A stretch of DNA of 38,458 bases from the NCBI GenBank assembly GCA_009780415.1, contig WRAC01000025.1, positions 1 through 38,458 on the forward strand, in the 5' to 3' direction. This stretch comes from Defluviitaleaceae bacterium (GTDB lineage Bacteria; Bacillota; Clostridia; Lachnospirales; WRAX01). Below, piece after piece: positions 1 through 6,927 of this stretch. Position 1 is the stretch's first letter; each line of letters opens with the position of its first letter. The position numbers were made by a program, and so were the translations under genes. The notes under the pieces were generated by a model. It ran no database searches. It worked only from the letters and a program-made list of their open reading frames with translations, and was not told where the DNA came from.

Positions 1-169
1 CGGTACAGGAGATGGTCCCTTAGCCATTCCATTTTACGAACGTTGTGGCTTTTCTTTCTCTCATCGAATAGAAAACTACATGCTTGAACAATATGATATA
101 CCAATATTTGAAGCTGGAATCCAATTAAAAGACAAGGTTTATTTAAAAAGAAATCTGCGTAGCGAATAA
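1..169 (+). CDS. GNAT-family N-acetyltransferase, 3' end only
   Basis: This is the C-terminal 55 residues of a gene that begins before the window. The open frame (codons starting at base 2) reads GTGDGPLAIPFYERCGF and later IPIFEAGIQLKDKVYLKR before a TAA stop at 167-169. The G-x-G-x-x-x-x-A-x-x-x-Y-x-x-C-G-F pattern is the usual last part of the GNAT fold: acetyl-CoA-binding loop and helix, then the YxxxGF strand. The ending about the protein being followed by an 'I-F-E-x-G-I' stretch is typical of a GNAT subgroup of uncharacterised substrate. The segment is clearly more AT-rich than the genes after it, so it may be acquired DNA. The fold assignment is fairly safe; the substrate cannot be inferred. 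Confidence 0.6.
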   Translation, partial: GTGDGPLAIPFYERCGFSFSHRIENYMLEQYDIPIFEAGIQLKDKVYLKRNLRSE

Positions 170-229
170 GCATTTTCTTCAGTTAGTCCTATTATTTCAC
201 AACCTATGGTTTGCGAGGGAGGTTATGCG

Positions 230-712
230 ATGAGGTTGTTTCGCAAAAGACTGATGCCTGAAGAGGTTATGGAGCTGCGGGATGATGAGGTTTTGCGGGC
301 GGATGAGGATGTTATCGTTACCAGGTGGTTTACGCCCAACCCTAAGCCTGAGTTTACGCATGGGGCGTCGTGTTGTTTTCGGAAAGAGGGTTATAAGGTA
401 AGCAAAATGTTTGGCGAGGGGAACGCGTTCAGGTATTATTACTGCGATATCGTGGAATTGTCCGAACCGGAAGCGGGGAGCGTTGTTTGCGAGGATTTGC
501 TGCTGGATGTTGTTGTTTATGCGGACGGTACAAGCCATGTGCTGGATTTGGACGAGGCTGTGTCCGCTTACAGGGAGGGGATTATTGGGACGGAACAATT
601 GCTGCGGGCGCTGGATGCCTTGGATAGGCTGCTGAAGGTTATATACGCGGGGAGGTTTGGTGAGCTGACGGGTTATGTTGACGGGTTGTGGGGCGAGGAA
701 TCGGATACATAA
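230..712 (+). CDS. DUF402 domain protein
   Basis: A protein of about 160 residues with a DUF402 domain. The diagnostic part is the central beta-rich segment with YYYCDIVE, followed by EDLLLDVVVYADG and VLDLDEAVSAYREG, then a helical tail. Known DUF402 proteins include nucleoside di-/triphosphatases (Ntdp) and the RNA-binding FAU-1 group; the acidic residues of the D-L-x-L-D-V and L-D-L-D-E motifs are those thought to bind metal. The frame extends up to an ATG at 206, but GGGAGG at 217-222 lies 7 bases before the ATG at 230, so 230 is chosen. The next gene, radC, starts 38 bases downstream in the same direction. Exact substrate unknown. Confidence 0.75.
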   Translation: MRLFRKRLMPEEVMELRDDEVLRADEDVIVTRWFTPNPKPEFTHGASCCFRKEGYKVSKMFGEGNAFRYYYCDIVELSEPEAGSVVCEDLLLDVVVYADGTSHVLDLDEAVSAYREGIIGTEQLLRALDALDRLLKVIYAGRFGELTGYVDGLWGEESDT

Positions 713-750
713 AAAATAATTGCAGGCGTACAATATTATAAGGAGAAGGT

Positions 751-1434
751 ATGGGCAGCATACATGACGGCCACAGAGAGCGGCTGAAACAGAAGTATCT
801 GCGGGGCGGGCTGGACATATTGGCGGATCACGAGGTGCTGGAGCTTCTGCTGTTTTACGCGGTGAAGCAGGGCAACGTGAACCCTCTGGCGCACAGGCTT
901 ATAAAGGAATTCGGCAGTTTGCGCGCGTTGTTTGAGGCCGACGCGGAGACTATCGCGCAGGCCGGTAAAGTCAGCATAAACACCGCGATTTTGATTACCC
1001 TTGCCCTGCCGCTTGCCAGACGTTACGAAACGGTGAAATGGGGCAAGAAACACAGTTTGTCGAACTCTCAGGAATCCTGCGAATTCGCGAAGGATTTGTT
1101 TATCGGCGAAACAGACGAGGTGTTTTATATGATCTGCCTGGATGCCAGCAACCAGATCATTTCCTCCGTTGAGCTCGCCAGGGGCACCATTGACAAAGCG
1201 CCGATCTACCCGCGCGTTCTGGTTGAGAAGGCCTTGCAGCACAGCGCGGCGACCGTTATACTGGCTCATAACCATCCCACGGGTAAACTTTTCCCGTCGC
1301 AGAGCGATTTGCGGGCCACCAACACTATTAGGGATATCCTGGAAAAAATCGAGGTTAACGTGGCCGACCATATAATTGTTGGCGGTAAGGAAGCCCTCAG
1401 CTTCGCGGAAAAGAAATTGCTGAATTTTCTGTAA
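751..1434 (+). CDS. radC: RadC family JAB/MPN-domain protein
   Basis: A 227-residue UPF0758/RadC protein. An N-terminal helix-hairpin-helix-like region (residues about 1-90) is followed by an MPN/JAMM domain carrying the metal-binding signature HNHPTGKLFPSQSD (about 171-184: two His, then Ser and Asp). Residues FYMICLDASNQII and GTIDKAPIYPR are the normal flanking strands. Family members were named for a supposed DNA repair role that has been disputed; a metal-dependent hydrolase or nuclease activity linked to recombination is a better guess. Length is normal. AAGGAGAAGG lies just before the ATG. It lies alone between the DUF402 gene and pspC. Confidence 0.93.
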   Translation: MGSIHDGHRERLKQKYLRGGLDILADHEVLELLLFYAVKQGNVNPLAHRLIKEFGSLRALFEADAETIAQAGKVSINTAILITLALPLARRYETVKWGKKHSLSNSQESCEFAKDLFIGETDEVFYMICLDASNQIISSVELARGTIDKAPIYPRVLVEKALQHSAATVILAHNHPTGKLFPSQSDLRATNTIRDILEKIEVNVADHIIVGGKEALSFAEKKLLNFL

Positions 1435-1495
1435 AACTTTTTTAAGATTGTAACGTATCTAATAATAAAGAATATATCATAAGGAGGATATGACA

Positions 1496-1735
1496 ATGAA
1501 AAAGCAACTATACAAGTCCAGCACAAACAAGAAGGTAGCGGGCGTTTGCGGAGGCATAGCGGAGTACTTTAACATAGACGCTACAATTGTACGCCTTATA
1601 GCCGTCTGCGCCGTCATCTTCGCCGGATCGGGCCTGCTGGCGTACATCATATGCGCGCTGGTAATGCCGAACGCGCCCGAAGGGTACTACCCCCCTCCGC
1701 CGCCTCCGTCCGATCAGGGGCCTTATAATAATTAA
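1496..1735 (+). CDS. PspC domain small membrane protein
   Basis: A 79-residue protein made almost entirely of one PspC domain. It starts with KKQLYKSSTNKKVAGVCGG, then IAEYFNIDATIVRLI, and a hydrophobic stretch (about residues 38-60: FAGSGLLAYIICALVMP) that should span the membrane, and ends in a proline run (YYPPPPPPSDQG). PspC proteins take part in envelope-stress signalling, in some bacteria as toxin-membrane or anti-sigma partners; stand-alone copies like this are common in Firmicutes and mostly uncharacterised. GGAGG at 1483-1487 is only 2 bases from the ATG at 1490 but 8 bases from the ATG at 1496, so the second ATG is chosen. A terminator follows. Confidence 0.85.
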   Translation: MKKQLYKSSTNKKVAGVCGGIAEYFNIDATIVRLIAVCAVIFAGSGLLAYIICALVMPNAPEGYYPPPPPPSDQGPYNN

Positions 1736-1751
1736 TCAGTCACGTTTATTT

Positions 1752-1787
1752 AAAGAAAATGACCGTTAAAGGTCTTTTCTTTTTTTG
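1752..1787. terminator. Shared bidirectional terminator of pspC and the MFS gene
   Basis: AGAAAATGACC pairs with GGTCTTTTCT around a GTTAAA loop, with a T run to the right and an A run to the left, so it can stop transcription from both sides. Its right arm overlaps the last codons and stop of the convergent MFS gene. Confidence 0.75.
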
Positions 1788-3130
1788 TTCCTCAGATATA
1801 TAACAAACAGCACAGCCGCCGCCAGCGCGCGGCCTATACCGATTACGCCCATGGACAGGCGGGTGCCGGCAGCGCCGCCGGGGAAGCGCGCGCTTAGCGC
1901 GTTGTGGATGGCGTAGGCGAAGAAGGGCGACAGGCCCAGGGAGATATTTACGAAGGTGTTGTAGACGGAGATGTAGAGGACGCGGTTTTTTTCGGGCGTT
2001 GCGGCGAGGAGGCCGTTTAGGAGGGTTATGGCGATGCCGATGCCGATAAAGCCGCCGAAAATCTGCCACGCGATGTATATCCAGATGTTTGGCGAGGTGG
2101 CGGTGGTCCATACGCTGGCGGCAAGGCCGGCGGCGGCGGCGAAAAGGGCGAAGTCGTTGCCCTTTTTTTGTATTAGGCGGCTCCAGAACCCAGCGCCGAG
2201 GAAGCCGAACAAGCCGGACACGGCTACGTTTATGGACATGTGAAACTCGTTCGCGCCCAGGTCGATGACTTGCAGGATGCCGAACAAAGGCCATGCCGAT
2301 TGGAACATGAAGTAAAAGAAGATGGTGGGGATCATGAACCCGACGAAACGGCGGTCCTTGAAGGTTTCGGGTATGGCGCGGAGCCCGTCCCTTATTCTTG
2401 TTTTGGGGATTGCGGCTTCGGGGATTTCTCCGCCGGGTTCGTCCTTGGATTCTTTAAAGCGCCGGAAAGTACGGAGTTCGAGGATGGCGAAGCCGAATGC
2501 CGCAATGAAGAAGATTTGGTAGATGAGGATTGCCTGGGTATTGATTTGGAACGCGTCGCCGCGCGGGACGAAGGTTATTATGAGGCCGGTCACGATGGCT
2601 ACCGCGGGCGCCACGATCTGAGCCATTTTATTGCGCAGGGTTATGGCGCGGGAACGGGTGAACCCGTCGAACACGTCGCCAAGGAAGCCTTGCAGGCCTG
2701 TTTGTGAGATTGCGTCGGGGAAGTTCATCAGGGCCAGCAAAATAACAAATAATATGGGGCGTACCCCGGCGGGCAGGAACGGTACGAGGGCAAGGGCGAT
2801 TACGAATACCCTTGATATGGCAAAGAATACGGATATAACGCCTTTTTTGCGTTTGAAACGGTTAATGAACAGCGAACCCGGTATGATGGCGAACACGGCG
2901 ATGATGCCGGGCAGGGAGTTTAACAGCGAAATATGGAACTCGCCGCCGCCAAGCCGCGTAAGGAACTTAACGGCGAAGGGCCTGTGCAGGTTCATGTACA
3001 CGTCAAAAAACAGCCCGTATATGATGAACACCATGATGTTGGGGTCGCCGCGCTTGATGGAGCGGTAGGTGAGGAGGAAGCCCTCGCCCATGCCTTTTAT
3101 GGATTTAATTATACCTTTTGCGTATATCAT
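1766..3130 (-). CDS. MFS transporter
   Basis: A 454-residue integral membrane protein with about 12 hydrophobic segments split into two halves by a charged central loop (residues about 220-265, rich in E, K and R, including FRRFKESKDEPGGEIPEA). The pattern, with the short basic loop LFINRFKRKKG between helices 2 and 3 and GLIQKKG-like LIQKKG in the second half, fits the major facilitator superfamily. Nothing in the sequence gives the substrate. The first 35 residues are cytoplasmic and basic. AAAGGATG precedes the start. The gene stands alone; its end lies inside the terminator shared with pspC. Confidence 0.8.
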   Translation of the reverse strand: MIYAKGIIKSIKGMGEGFLLTYRSIKRGDPNIMVFIIYGLFFDVYMNLHRPFAVKFLTRLGGGEFHISLLNSLPGIIAVFAIIPGSLFINRFKRKKGVISVFFAISRVFVIALALVPFLPAGVRPILFVILLALMNFPDAISQTGLQGFLGDVFDGFTRSRAITLRNKMAQIVAPAVAIVTGLIITFVPRGDAFQINTQAILIYQIFFIAAFGFAILELRTFRRFKESKDEPGGEIPEAAIPKTRIRDGLRAIPETFKDRRFVGFMIPTIFFYFMFQSAWPLFGILQVIDLGANEFHMSINVAVSGLFGFLGAGFWSRLIQKKGNDFALFAAAAGLAASVWTTATSPNIWIYIAWQIFGGFIGIGIAITLLNGLLAATPEKNRVLYISVYNTFVNISLGLSPFFAYAIHNALSARFPGGAAGTRLSMGVIGIGRALAAAVLFVIYLRNKKRKDL

Positions 3131-3140
3131 TTTATTTAAT

Positions 3141-3250
3141 CATCCTTTAAGATGAGATTGCAGGGCAAGCCCGCAATACCGTAGTTATAATCTAATGGGA
3201 GAAGCTCCTGTCTAAGGCTTAACCGCAGCTATAGCCGCCCGAGTGGGCAT
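3141..3250. other. Hairpin-rich intergenic segment, identity unknown
   Basis: This 110-bp gap has several compact inverted repeats on the + strand: ATTGC/GCAAT enclosing GGGC/GCCC (about 3156-3176), GGAG/CTCC (about 3199-3209), GCAGC/GCCGC around TATA, and GCCC/GGGC around GAGT just before 3250. The density of hairpins resembles the non-coding right end of IS200/IS605 (TnpB) elements, but no tnpB reading frame or clear end sequence can be seen, so this is only a possibility. It could equally be the leader or 3' region of the flanking genes. Confidence 0.3.
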
Positions 3251-3251
3251 G

Positions 3252-3746
3252 TTAGGAATCCTCCATAAGTTTGTTCTCTAAGTTTTCTTTAAACCATTCT
3301 CTATCCTTCATCATCAATTCCCTAAGCTTGTCGAAAACAATCAATAAAATAAGCCCATATTCAAGCGAGACAAAAAAGTCCCTTAATTCAACGTGGATTA
3401 ATTCGGGTCTAAGTATCGTTACCCGCGACAAAATCAACACCGCAATATAAAACATGTACATGCCCGTCCGGCAAAAGCCTTGGGTAAGTATATAAATATT
3501 TCTTGAAATTGGGCCCATATCCCTATAAAGCATGTGACGTATTGTATTTGCTTTTTTAGCTGCAAAACGGTGTGCCGCATTGTCCAGCAGTAACACAGCC
3601 GCGATATAGACAATATTCAGTAAATACGTCCAAAATACATCCCCCCTCGCAATAAGCCTATAAATTAAAAAATATGCAAATAACCCATACAAAATAGCGA
3701 ACAGCACCGACGATATTTGAAAAAACAACATGGTTTTATTACGCAT
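3252..3746 (-). CDS. Unknown four-helix membrane protein
   Basis: A 164-residue protein with about four hydrophobic segments (near residues 7-30, 38-55, 92-110 and 128-145) separated by short basic loops such as RFAAKKANTIRHMLYR, and a charged C-terminal tail (LRELMMKDREWFKENLENKLMEDS). No family is recognised. The gene is visibly more AT-rich than its neighbours. AAGGGG at 3757-3762 supports the ATG at 3746. It directly follows the MITE on the minus strand; without the MITE its ribosome-binding site would sit right after the HAD gene's stop, so it was probably once in one operon with that gene. Confidence 0.7.
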   Translation of the reverse strand: MRNKTMLFFQISSVLFAILYGLFAYFLIYRLIARGDVFWTYLLNIVYIAAVLLLDNAAHRFAAKKANTIRHMLYRDMGPISRNIYILTQGFCRTGMYMFYIAVLILSRVTILRPELIHVELRDFFVSLEYGLILLIVFDKLRELMMKDREWFKENLENKLMEDS

Positions 3747-3763
3747 CTATATGTTTCCCCTTA

Positions 3764-3926
3764 GAGCCTGTTTAGTATCTCCATTCCGGCGTCTTTCCGG
3801 TAAATTTTCCGTTAGTCGCCGTCATAAAAAACCTTCTGTGCCTTTTGGGCACACGCGGTTTTTCATTCCTAGCCTAACGAAAAATTTTCGCGGAAATCCA
3901 CCGAAAGCAAGATGCTAAACAGGCTT
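3764..3926. mobile_element. MITE with 3-bp target duplication
   Basis: A 163-bp non-coding element bounded by near-identical inverted ends: GAGCCTGTTTAGTATCT at 3764-3780 and, reversed, AAGCCTGTTTAGCATCT at 3910-3926. The match continues inward imperfectly over nearly the whole length (for example the AATTTTCCGTTAG and AATTTTTCGTTAG blocks), so one strand would fold into a single long hairpin. The centre (about 3826-3863) holds TGTGCC/GGCACA inside AAAAACC/GGTTTTT, which could end transcription either way. TTA flanks both ends (3761-3763 and 3927-3929), a likely target duplication. Such TNA duplications are known for the IS1031 subgroup of IS5. No transposase is encoded, so it would depend on one elsewhere. 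Confidence 0.85.
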
Positions 3927-4745
3927 TTATATAAATTTCTCCACAACCTCAGCCACGCCGCCGTTGTTGTTATCTCTTTCCGTAACATAATCGGCGGCTT
4001 GTTTAACAGGTTCCCTGCCGTTTTTCATGCACACGCCCAGGGCGGCGGATTGGATCATGCAGAGGTCGTTGAAGCTGTCGCCTATGGCAATGGATTCGGC
4101 GGTCATGTCGATGTTAAGGCGGCGGCAAATGAAATCGAGGGCGCGGGCTTTTGTGGAGGCGGTGCTGGTGAACTCAAGGAGGCGTTTGCCGGAGAAGAAC
4201 ATTTCAAAACCGACGCGATGTTTTTCAGGTTCCATGGCCATTTCGAGTTGCCGCAGCTTTTCGCCGTCGCCGATCACCAGAACCTTGTACACCTCACGAT
4301 TAATATCTTTATCAAAATCGTCCGTAAATATAGTATGCACATGGCTTAGTCGGTAATAATCCGCGTACCCGGTTCTGTCGCCGTCCGCGGGAAGCTTTAC
4401 GTATATGGCGTCGGCCTCGTGGTACACGATAGTAAGCATTCCCAGCGGCAGAACCTTTTCCAGTATGTACAGCATAAGGCTTTTCTTCATGCGGATTTCG
4501 CGGATTTGGTTTTTATAACCGTCAAAGACGGCCGCGCCGTTCAGTGCAATGATATGCGAACGTTCGGGGTCAAGGCCCAGTTCGTTGGCAAAACCGGCCA
4601 GCGTGGGGATGCCGCGCCCGCTGGCTATCGCCACGCGCACACCCTTTTCCTGCGCGCGGAGGAGCGCGGCCTTGTTTTCCTCAGGTATGCGGGATGTGTC
4701 GTCCAAAAGCGTGCCGTCGGCGTCGATTGCTATGATTTTATACAT
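3927..4745 (-). CDS. Cof-type HAD hydrolase
   Basis: A 272-residue phosphatase of the HAD superfamily, Cof/IIB subgroup. Motif I is DADGTLLDD (residues 8-16; nucleophile Asp and acid/base Asp), motif II is the SGR in VAIASGRG (about 41-45), the K of motif III is in the STKARAL segment (about 198), and motif IV is IAIGDSFNDLCMI (about 220-232). The large alpha/beta cap between motifs II and III is typical of Cof proteins that act on sugar phosphates or other small phosphate esters. The ATG overlaps the end of the upstream GNAT gene by 8 bases, so the two are co-transcribed. Its TAA stop is exactly the right-hand TTA duplication of the MITE. Confidence 0.88.
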   Translation of the reverse strand: MYKIIAIDADGTLLDDTSRIPEENKAALLRAQEKGVRVAIASGRGIPTLAGFANELGLDPERSHIIALNGAAVFDGYKNQIREIRMKKSLMLYILEKVLPLGMLTIVYHEADAIYVKLPADGDRTGYADYYRLSHVHTIFTDDFDKDINREVYKVLVIGDGEKLRQLEMAMEPEKHRVGFEMFFSGKRLLEFTSTASTKARALDFICRRLNIDMTAESIAIGDSFNDLCMIQSAALGVCMKNGREPVKQAADYVTERDNNNGGVAEVVEKFI

Positions 4746-5280
4746 TTATATATTCCTTCCGGTTAAATTCACTTTCCAGTATACGCATCATGATGAAATC
4801 ACTGAACCTGCCGTTATGGAAATATCCCTGCTCCTGAATGCCTTCCTGCTTGAATCCAAGGCGTTTGTAGAACGTGAGGGCCTGCGTGTTCAGACCCACC
4901 ACGCCGATAGATACGCGGTTCATGCCGTGATGGCTGAACGCGCGGTTAAGCATCAGGCGTGTGGCGCACGCGCCGTAGCCTTTGCCCTGGTCGGCGGGGT
5001 CGGGGATGATGATTGTCAAGTCAGTGCAGCGCCAATGGGGCCACATGCGCAGCAGCCCCGTTTCGCCTACCAGCCTGCCGGATAAGTCCGTTACGGCGTA
5101 CCAGTCCCGGTCCGCCTCCGGTTTGCGTATCGCCGCCAGTTCGGCCTCAAGTGTCGTCTGCTCGTGAAACCCGCATTGGAACATAACCTCGGGCTGGTTG
5201 TACCAATGCGCGAAAAATGCCGCGTCCCCGTCACGCAGCTCCCGCAGAATTACCTTGCTTCCTGTTATGGGCTGTTTCAT
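4738..5280 (-). CDS. GNAT acetyltransferase, RimJ/RimL type
   Basis: A 180-residue protein with a complete GNAT fold: VILRELRDGDAAFFAHWYN (strand 1 and helix 1), WYAVTDLSGRLVGETGLLRM (strands 2-4), the acetyl-CoA loop DQGKGYGACATRLML (about 117-131), and NTQALTFYKRLGFKQEGI (about 148-165). This arrangement matches the RimJ/RimL-like group that acetylates amino groups of proteins or small molecules. AAGGGG 8 bases upstream supports the ATG at 5280. It heads the minus-strand operon with the HAD gene and probably the membrane protein; the divergent thiT promoter lies on the other side. Confidence 0.88.
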   Translation of the reverse strand: MKQPITGSKVILRELRDGDAAFFAHWYNQPEVMFQCGFHEQTTLEAELAAIRKPEADRDWYAVTDLSGRLVGETGLLRMWPHWRCTDLTIIIPDPADQGKGYGACATRLMLNRAFSHHGMNRVSIGVVGLNTQALTFYKRLGFKQEGIQEQGYFHNGRFSDFIMMRILESEFNRKEYINV

Positions 5281-5307
5281 TATTTATCCCCTTAGAATAC
5301 TATTTAT

Positions 5308-5336
5308 TTGACATTTTACCGCCTTTGGCTTATAAT
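5308..5336 (+). promoter_or_regulatory. Consensus sigma-A promoter of thiT
   Basis: TTGACA at 5308-5313 and TATAAT at 5331-5336 with a 17-bp spacer, a perfect match to the consensus. The riboswitch begins about 9 bases after the -10 box. Confidence 0.9.
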
Positions 5337-5344
5337 AATTACGA

Positions 5345-5436
5345 ATCACTAGGGGCGCAGGTTTTATCCAAATAAAGCTTGCTGAGACAGTACCCTTTGA
5401 ACCTGATTCCGGCTAGTACCGGCGTAGGAAAGTGAT
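5345..5436 (+). promoter_or_regulatory. TPP riboswitch (THI element)
   Basis: The aptamer closes with ATCACT (5345-5350) pairing to AGTGAT (5431-5436). Inside are the invariant blocks: GGGGCGC after the first arm, GCTGAGA at 5381-5387, ACCCTTTGAACCTGAT at 5392-5407, and GGCGTAGGAAAGTG at the 3' side. It senses thiamine pyrophosphate and lies directly before an ECF thiamine transporter gene, which is the expected pairing. Confidence 0.95.
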
Positions 5437-5454
5437 AACGGCCTAAGACCACTC

Positions 5455-5487
5455 ACCTCCTATGTCAAAAACAAAAGGAGGTTTTTT
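5455..5487 (+). terminator. Riboswitch expression platform hiding the ribosome-binding site
   Basis: ACCTCCT (5455-5461) pairs with AGGAGGT (5476-5482), and a run of five more T residues follows up to the thiT ATG. The same hairpin can therefore act as a terminator and bury the AGGAGG Shine-Dalgarno site. High TPP would be expected to favour it, lowering thiT expression. Confidence 0.75.
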
Positions 5488-6048
5488 ATGTCAAGAAAAA
5501 GTAACCTGTTCACCCCGCAAGTGCTGACCGCCAGCGCGGTGTGCCTGGCAATCGCCGCGGCGCTCTCCATGATGCCGATGTTCCGGATGCCCCAGGGCGG
5601 CTCCGTAACGCCCCTGTGTATGTTGTTTATCGCGCTGCCCGGCTATTTTTTCGGCCCTGCCGCAGGGTTTACGGCCGCCATATCGTTCAGCATCCTGCGC
5701 TTCATCATCCGCACGCCGGATTTGCTGCACCCGGCCGCCATTTTGCTGGATTACATACTTGGCTACGGCGCCATTGGCGTTGCGGGTTTTTTCCAGGGAA
5801 AAAGGAACGGGCTGTTCACCGGATACGGCCTTGGCGTTTTGGGGCGTTTTGCATTCTCAACAATCTCCGGCTACGTCTTTTACAGGCAATGGGCGCCGGA
5901 AGGACAGAACCCCTGGGCCTATTCCAGCCTGTACCAGATAAGTTACCTCGGCCCGGAGGTATTTATAACGGTCCTTATTATCTCAATACCCGTAGTGCAA
6001 ACGGCTATCGAACGGGTGAATACTATGCTGCAAAGGAAAGCGCGGTAA
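5488..6048 (+). CDS. thiT: ThiT, thiamine-specific ECF S component
   Basis: A 186-residue protein with about six transmembrane helices, the size and topology of ECF-transporter S components. It has the ThiT-like order SMMPMFRMPQGGSVTPLCMLFIALPGYFFGP, RFIIRTPDLLHPAAILLDYILGYGAIGVAGFF and SYLGPEVFITVLIISIPVV; the P-L-M-x-x-P and H-P-x-x-x-x-x-D-Y patterns are typical of the thiamine-binding protein. It would bind thiamine and pass it to the shared EcfAAT energising module encoded elsewhere. The TPP riboswitch in front fixes the substrate choice well. AAGGAGG is 6 bases before the ATG. Its TAA directly touches the stop of convergent parB. Confidence 0.93.
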   Translation: MSRKSNLFTPQVLTASAVCLAIAAALSMMPMFRMPQGGSVTPLCMLFIALPGYFFGPAAGFTAAISFSILRFIIRTPDLLHPAAILLDYILGYGAIGVAGFFQGKRNGLFTGYGLGVLGRFAFSTISGYVFYRQWAPEGQNPWAYSSLYQISYLGPEVFITVLIISIPVVQTAIERVNTMLQRKAR

Positions 6049-6915
6049 TCATTTATTCCTCAGCGCAAGATACAGCCTGTCCAGCTCATCCTTCGTCGCG
6101 AACTCAATCTCTATCTTCCCGCTGTCGCCGCTTTTATTCGGCCTGATGCGCGTCCGCGCCGCCAGCGCCCCCGTAAGCTCCCTTTCCAGCCCCGCGTATA
6201 CATTCGGGCTGGAAGGGTTTTTTTTGTGTTCTTTTGTGTCTTTTGTGGTTGAATAATTCTTTGCTTCCCTTACGGCGTCTTCCAGCTCACGCACGCTAAG
6301 CCCGCTGTTCGACGCTTCCTCAGCCAGCCTGATCTGCGCCCGCTCGTCCGGGGTGCCAAGCAAAACCTTGGCGTGCCCCGCCGACAAAGCCCCGGTTTCA
6401 AGCATTTCCCGCACCGGCTCCGCCAGATTCAAAAGCCTTAACGCGTTCGCCACGGCACTGCGGCTTTTCCCTATCCGCGCCGCGATATCCTCTTGCGTCA
6501 TGCCAAACCCGTCCGCCAGCTTCCTGTAAGATAAAGCTTCCTCAACCGGGTTCAGATCCGCCCGCTGTAAGTTCTCAATCAACGCAACCTCAAGGGTTTC
6601 CTTCGCGTCAAGCTCCTTCACGATAACGGGCAAAACCGCAAGCCCCGCAAGCCTCGCCGCGCGCCAGCGCCGTTCCCCGGCGACAATCGTGTAGTAATCG
6701 CCGTCTTTCACAACAACAACCGGCGAAATAACGCCGTAAACACGGATAGACTCCGCCAGCTCGTCAAGCCCGTCCTTGTCAAAAACACGCCGGGGCTGAT
6801 CCCTGTTCGGCTCAATCCTGTTTATATCTATCTCCAAAACATTACCCTGCGGCTCATCCGCCGGCCTTTGTATCAAAGCGTCTATTCCGCGCCCCAAGCC
6901 TTTTTTTACTGCCAT
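6049..6915 (-). CDS. parB: ParB/Spo0J chromosome partition protein
   Basis: A 288-residue ParB. Residues 1-25 form the ParA-interacting N-terminus (KKGLGRGIDALI); EIDINRIEPNRDQPRR and GERRWRAARLAGL (about 80-92) are the CTP-binding ParB box; MTQEDIAARIGKSRSAVANALRLLNL (about 139-164 in two parts) is the parS-reading helix-turn-helix; the last 45 residues form the dimerisation domain. It would load on parS and slide as a clamp near the origin. Residues 220-236 (STTKDTKEHKKN and flanks) in the linker are encoded by a dispersed repeat found twice more in the window. ParB starts 12 bases after parA and shares its operon. Confidence 0.95.
   Translation of the reverse strand: MAVKKGLGRGIDALIQRPADEPQGNVLEIDINRIEPNRDQPRRVFDKDGLDELAESIRVYGVISPVVVVKDGDYYTIVAGERRWRAARLAGLAVLPVIVKELDAKETLEVALIENLQRADLNPVEEALSYRKLADGFGMTQEDIAARIGKSRSAVANALRLLNLAEPVREMLETGALSAGHAKVLLGTPDERAQIRLAEEASNSGLSVRELEDAVREAKNYSTTKDTKEHKKNPSSPNVYAGLERELTGALAARTRIRPNKSGDSGKIEIEFATKDELDRLYLALRNK
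6218..6252 (+). repeat. TTTTGTG dispersed repeat, copy 1 (inside parB)
   Basis: A T/G-rich stretch with the order TTTTGTGTT, CTTTTGTGTC, TTTTGTGGTTGAA. The same order recurs at 18272-18306 and 23444-23474. Read on the minus strand it is in frame and gives ParB residues of the TTKDTKEHKK type. Confidence 0.7.
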
Positions 6916-6927
6916 AGAACCCCCCGG

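Noticed and set aside
3141-3250. IS200/IS605 (TnpB) right end or guide RNA
   Set aside because: Hairpins are present, but no tnpB fragment or clear end can be shown, so it is only noted as unknown.
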